Source of the DNA: Bin5 sp965204525
GTDB taxonomy: Bacteria > Chloroflexota > Anaerolineae > Caldilineales > Caldilineaceae
Length of the DNA stretch: 64,000 nucleotides
Direction: 5' to 3'
Assembly: GCA_965204525.1 (NCBI GenBank)
Contig: OZ241994.1
Location: forward strand, 1,240,001 to 1,304,000
Positions 61,842 through 64,000 of the stretch are shown one piece after another (positions within the stretch are counted from its first letter, which is position 1; each line of letters opens with the position of its first letter). A program made the position numbers and the translations under genes. The notes under the pieces were generated by a model, which saw nothing but the letters and a program-made list of their open reading frames with translations, was not told where the DNA came from and did no database searches.

Positions 61842-64000
61842 ATGGCTGAAGGACGGAGCGAGAAGCAAGCGGAGGCCAAGAACGGGATTTCCGAAGATGA
61901 TCACCAGGAGTCCGCTATGGATTCTCCTGTTGCTGAGGAGAACGAGGATGTTTCGGGGGAATCCCAGCCTGAGGGCGGGTCGAAAGATGCCCTGCAGGCG
62001 GAGGCTGTTTTGCCGGACGCAAGGTTTCTGGATGTGAACCTTTTGTCTGTTTTTCGAGCCAATTGGGAAACTGTGGCTTGGGCAGTCATTCTGGTCGCGG
62101 CGGTCGTCAGCCGTATCTACGACCTGGGCGCTCGCGGGATGAGCCACGATGAAAGTCTGCACGCGGTCTATTCCTATGAGCTCTATCGGACCGGCAGCTA
62201 TCAACACAACCCCATGATGCACGGGCCGTTCCTCTTCCATGCCAACGCGTTCATTTACTTCTTGTTTGGTGTAAACGATGCAACCGCCCGAATGATGCCG
62301 GCGCTGGCCGGAATCGGGACTGTCGTTGCGACCTGGTTCTACAGGAGGTGGCTGGGACGAACCGGTGCGTTGCTGGCCGGAATGCTGTTACTGCTAAGCC
62401 CGAGCATTCTCTTCTACAGTCGTTACATTCGCAACGATATCTACATTGTTTTCCTGTCGATGATGTGGATTTACGGAATGTTTCGTTACGTGGAAGAGAG
62501 GAAAATGAAATGGCTCTACTTGACCGTTGCCGCCATGGCACTCGGTTTCGCCGCGAAGGAAAACCAGTTCATGTCGGGAGCGGTTTTCGGCGCGTTCATG
62601 GCAGGGGCAGCGGTATGGCGATGGTGGGCCGGGCAAGAGTCCTTCCGGGAGAGTCCGTTCGCTGGCCTTGCTGTACTCCTGTTTACGCTTGTCCTACCAT
62701 TTGCAGCCCCGATTGGACATCTTGTCCTCGGTTGGGATGTACTCGCGTATTCGTCTACCCAGGACCTGGCCAGGTCGGCGATCCTGGTACTGCTCTTGAC
62801 GGTTCTCAGTGCTGCGATCGCCTTCTGGTGGTTCAGTCCGGCCAACGGGAAACGAAGGGCGTCCCAAACGAACGCGGGCGAGAACTCTAAGCAGAAGATC
62901 ACCTACGCCAACTGGACAACGTTAATGGGCTTGTTCTGGGCGATCGAGATCGTGTTGTTTACAACCTTTTTCACAAATCCGGTTGACGGTTTGGCTACGG
63001 GCGTCGTGGGCAGTTTGGGCTATTGGCTGGAACAGCATGGCGTGAACCGGGGCGGTCAGCCGTGGTACTACTACATTATGCAGGGTCTCCTGTACGAGTT
63101 CTTGCTTATCATTCTCAGCCTGGGGGGCTGGTTCCTGATCGTACGCCGTCTCTTCACGTTCAACTGGGACGCTGACGCGGTTGAGGAGGACAGTTCAAAC
63201 GGTTCTACGAGGAAACGGGGAAAGGAAGGCAAGCGGATTGCGGACGATTCCGGGAACGTATCCTCACAAGTGCGGACATATCTCATTGTTTTTCTGGCCT
63301 GGTGGGTGATCGCGGCCTGGATTGCTTATTCCGTTGCCGGCGAAAGGATGCCTTGGCTATTGACGCACATTGCCCATCCAATGGCGCTCTTCGGCGGCTG
63401 GTTTGGCGGGCAGGTCCTCCAACGGTGCGACTGGCAAAGGGTCCGGGAGACGCAGGGATGGTGGCTGCTGGCGCTGCTGCCGGCGCTGCTGTTCGTGCTG
63501 GCAACGCTGGCGGGCTCGATCCCTACCGGCGGCCGGGATGTGGACACACTGTCGCGGACTGCGCGCTTCATTCTTGCTCTCTGCTTGATGGGCGGTCTGT
63601 CGTATTTTACATATTTCGCCTTCCTGCGTTCTGGCTGGCGGCTGACGTTGCGGCTGACGGCGGTGACGGCTTTCACCATTCTATTTCTGCTCACAATCCG
63701 ATTCTCCTTTCTGCTCACCTATGTCAACTACGACATGGCAACTGAATATCTGGTCTATGCCCATGCGTCGCCGGACGTGAAACGGGCTCTGAAGGAGATT
63801 GAAACGATAAGCGAACGCACGGTGGGCGAACGCGAGATTCAAGTCTCCTATGACGATGATGTTGCCTGGCCAATGACGTGGTACATGCGTTTCTACCCCA
63901 ACCACATCTTCTACGCCGCGAACCCCACTGTTGAGGCGATGAGCGCGCCAATTATCCTTGTCGGCAAAAAGAATTACGAGAAGGTCGAGCCGTACGTCGG
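61842..64000 (+). CDS. TIGR03663-type membrane protein, flippase-associated Agl23-like (3' part cut off)
   Basis: At least 719 residues before the window ends. A hydrophilic N-terminus of about 60 residues is followed by spans and the family signature MSHDESLHAVYSYELYRTGSYQHNPMMHGPF (about 98-128), where the acidic HDE is the likely metal/sugar-phosphate site of a GT-C fold. An internal charged loop (SSNGSTRKRGKEGKR) occurs near 450. In haloarchaea a member is associated with flippase activity in N-glycosylation, and Chloroflexota share the family. Start at ATG 61842, three bases after the previous stop. Confidence 0.9.
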   Translation, partial: MAEGRSEKQAEAKNGISEDDHQESAMDSPVAEENEDVSGESQPEGGSKDALQAEAVLPDARFLDVNLLSVFRANWETVAWAVILVAAVVSRIYDLGARGMSHDESLHAVYSYELYRTGSYQHNPMMHGPFLFHANAFIYFLFGVNDATARMMPALAGIGTVVATWFYRRWLGRTGALLAGMLLLLSPSILFYSRYIRNDIYIVFLSMMWIYGMFRYVEERKMKWLYLTVAAMALGFAAKENQFMSGAVFGAFMAGAAVWRWWAGQESFRESPFAGLAVLLFTLVLPFAAPIGHLVLGWDVLAYSSTQDLARSAILVLLLTVLSAAIAFWWFSPANGKRRASQTNAGENSKQKITYANWTTLMGLFWAIEIVLFTTFFTNPVDGLATGVVGSLGYWLEQHGVNRGGQPWYYYIMQGLLYEFLLIILSLGGWFLIVRRLFTFNWDADAVEEDSSNGSTRKRGKEGKRIADDSGNVSSQVRTYLIVFLAWWVIAAWIAYSVAGERMPWLLTHIAHPMALFGGWFGGQVLQRCDWQRVRETQGWWLLALLPALLFVLATLAGSIPTGGRDVDTLSRTARFILALCLMGGLSYFTYFAFLRSGWRLTLRLTAVTAFTILFLLTIRFSFLLTYVNYDMATEYLVYAHASPDVKRALKEIETISERTVGEREIQVSYDDDVAWPMTWYMRFYPNHIFYAANPTVEAMSAPIILVGKKNYEKVEPYV

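Noticed and set aside
1..64000. CRISPR arrays, tRNA or rRNA genes, prophage or toxin-antitoxin modules
   Set aside because: None recognised on either strand; no regularly spaced short repeats, no cloverleaf-like sequences and no phage structural genes.

Overview
The window looks like a chromosomal segment of a Chloroflexota bacterium, most like the Caldilinea/Anaerolinea side of the phylum. Three things point there. Its substrate-binding lipoproteins mostly carry twin-arginine-like signals followed by an alanine-rich lipobox. A four-gene block of polytopic proteins (DUF2298/'YYY' and TIGR03663 types) belongs to families known mainly from Chloroflexi and Archaea. Sulfatases, phytanoyl-CoA-dioxygenase-like, DUF1961 and Gfo/Idh/MocA proteins are abundant. 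The placement is an inference from gene content; there is no rRNA, tRNA or CRISPR array in the window.

Positions 1-12,400 hold two CUT1-type sugar ABC transporter operons on the minus strand. The first runs phyH-like dioxygenase, binding protein, small Ig-like protein, two permeases, and a GH32/43-like protein cut by the window edge. The second runs binding protein, two permeases and an S51/cyanophycinase-like peptidase. Between them lie two plus-strand genes (DUF1961, DUF1349-like) that diverge from the dioxygenase, with back-to-back promoters.

Positions 12,400-22,990 are housekeeping and mixed genes: gcvP behind a tandem glycine riboswitch and terminator, rsmD, a coiled-coil envelope protein, pncC with a DUF6504-like partner, a Gfo/Idh/MocA oxidoreductase, a Uma2-type nuclease-fold protein and a zinc alcohol dehydrogenase. 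A gene-poor kilobase follows (22,990-24,058) with an IS5-type transposase remnant.

Positions 24,059-49,087 form the accessory core. A plus-strand operon has two paralogous TIM-barrel glycosidase-like proteins at its ends, enclosing a family-5 binding protein, DppB- and DppC-type permeases and a DapA/NanA-like aldolase. A minus-strand block holds a sulfatase, a second family-5 binding protein with DppB/DppC permeases, three consecutive genes encoding four copies of a [discoidin-like + PQQ sugar dehydrogenase-like] module, and a second sulfatase. A third sulfatase diverges on the plus strand. Together these suggest uptake and oxidation or cleavage of sulfated or unusual carbohydrates; the substrates are unknown. 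No ABC ATPase gene is present for any of the four transporters. Each of the four binding-protein genes is followed by a strong hairpin before the next gene.

Positions 49,600-64,000 encode envelope functions on the plus strand: a DUF348/G5/3D-domain protein, then a run of very large membrane proteins (DUF2298 and GT-C/GT39-like) with a Nudix hydrolase inside the run. The last gene is cut by the window edge.
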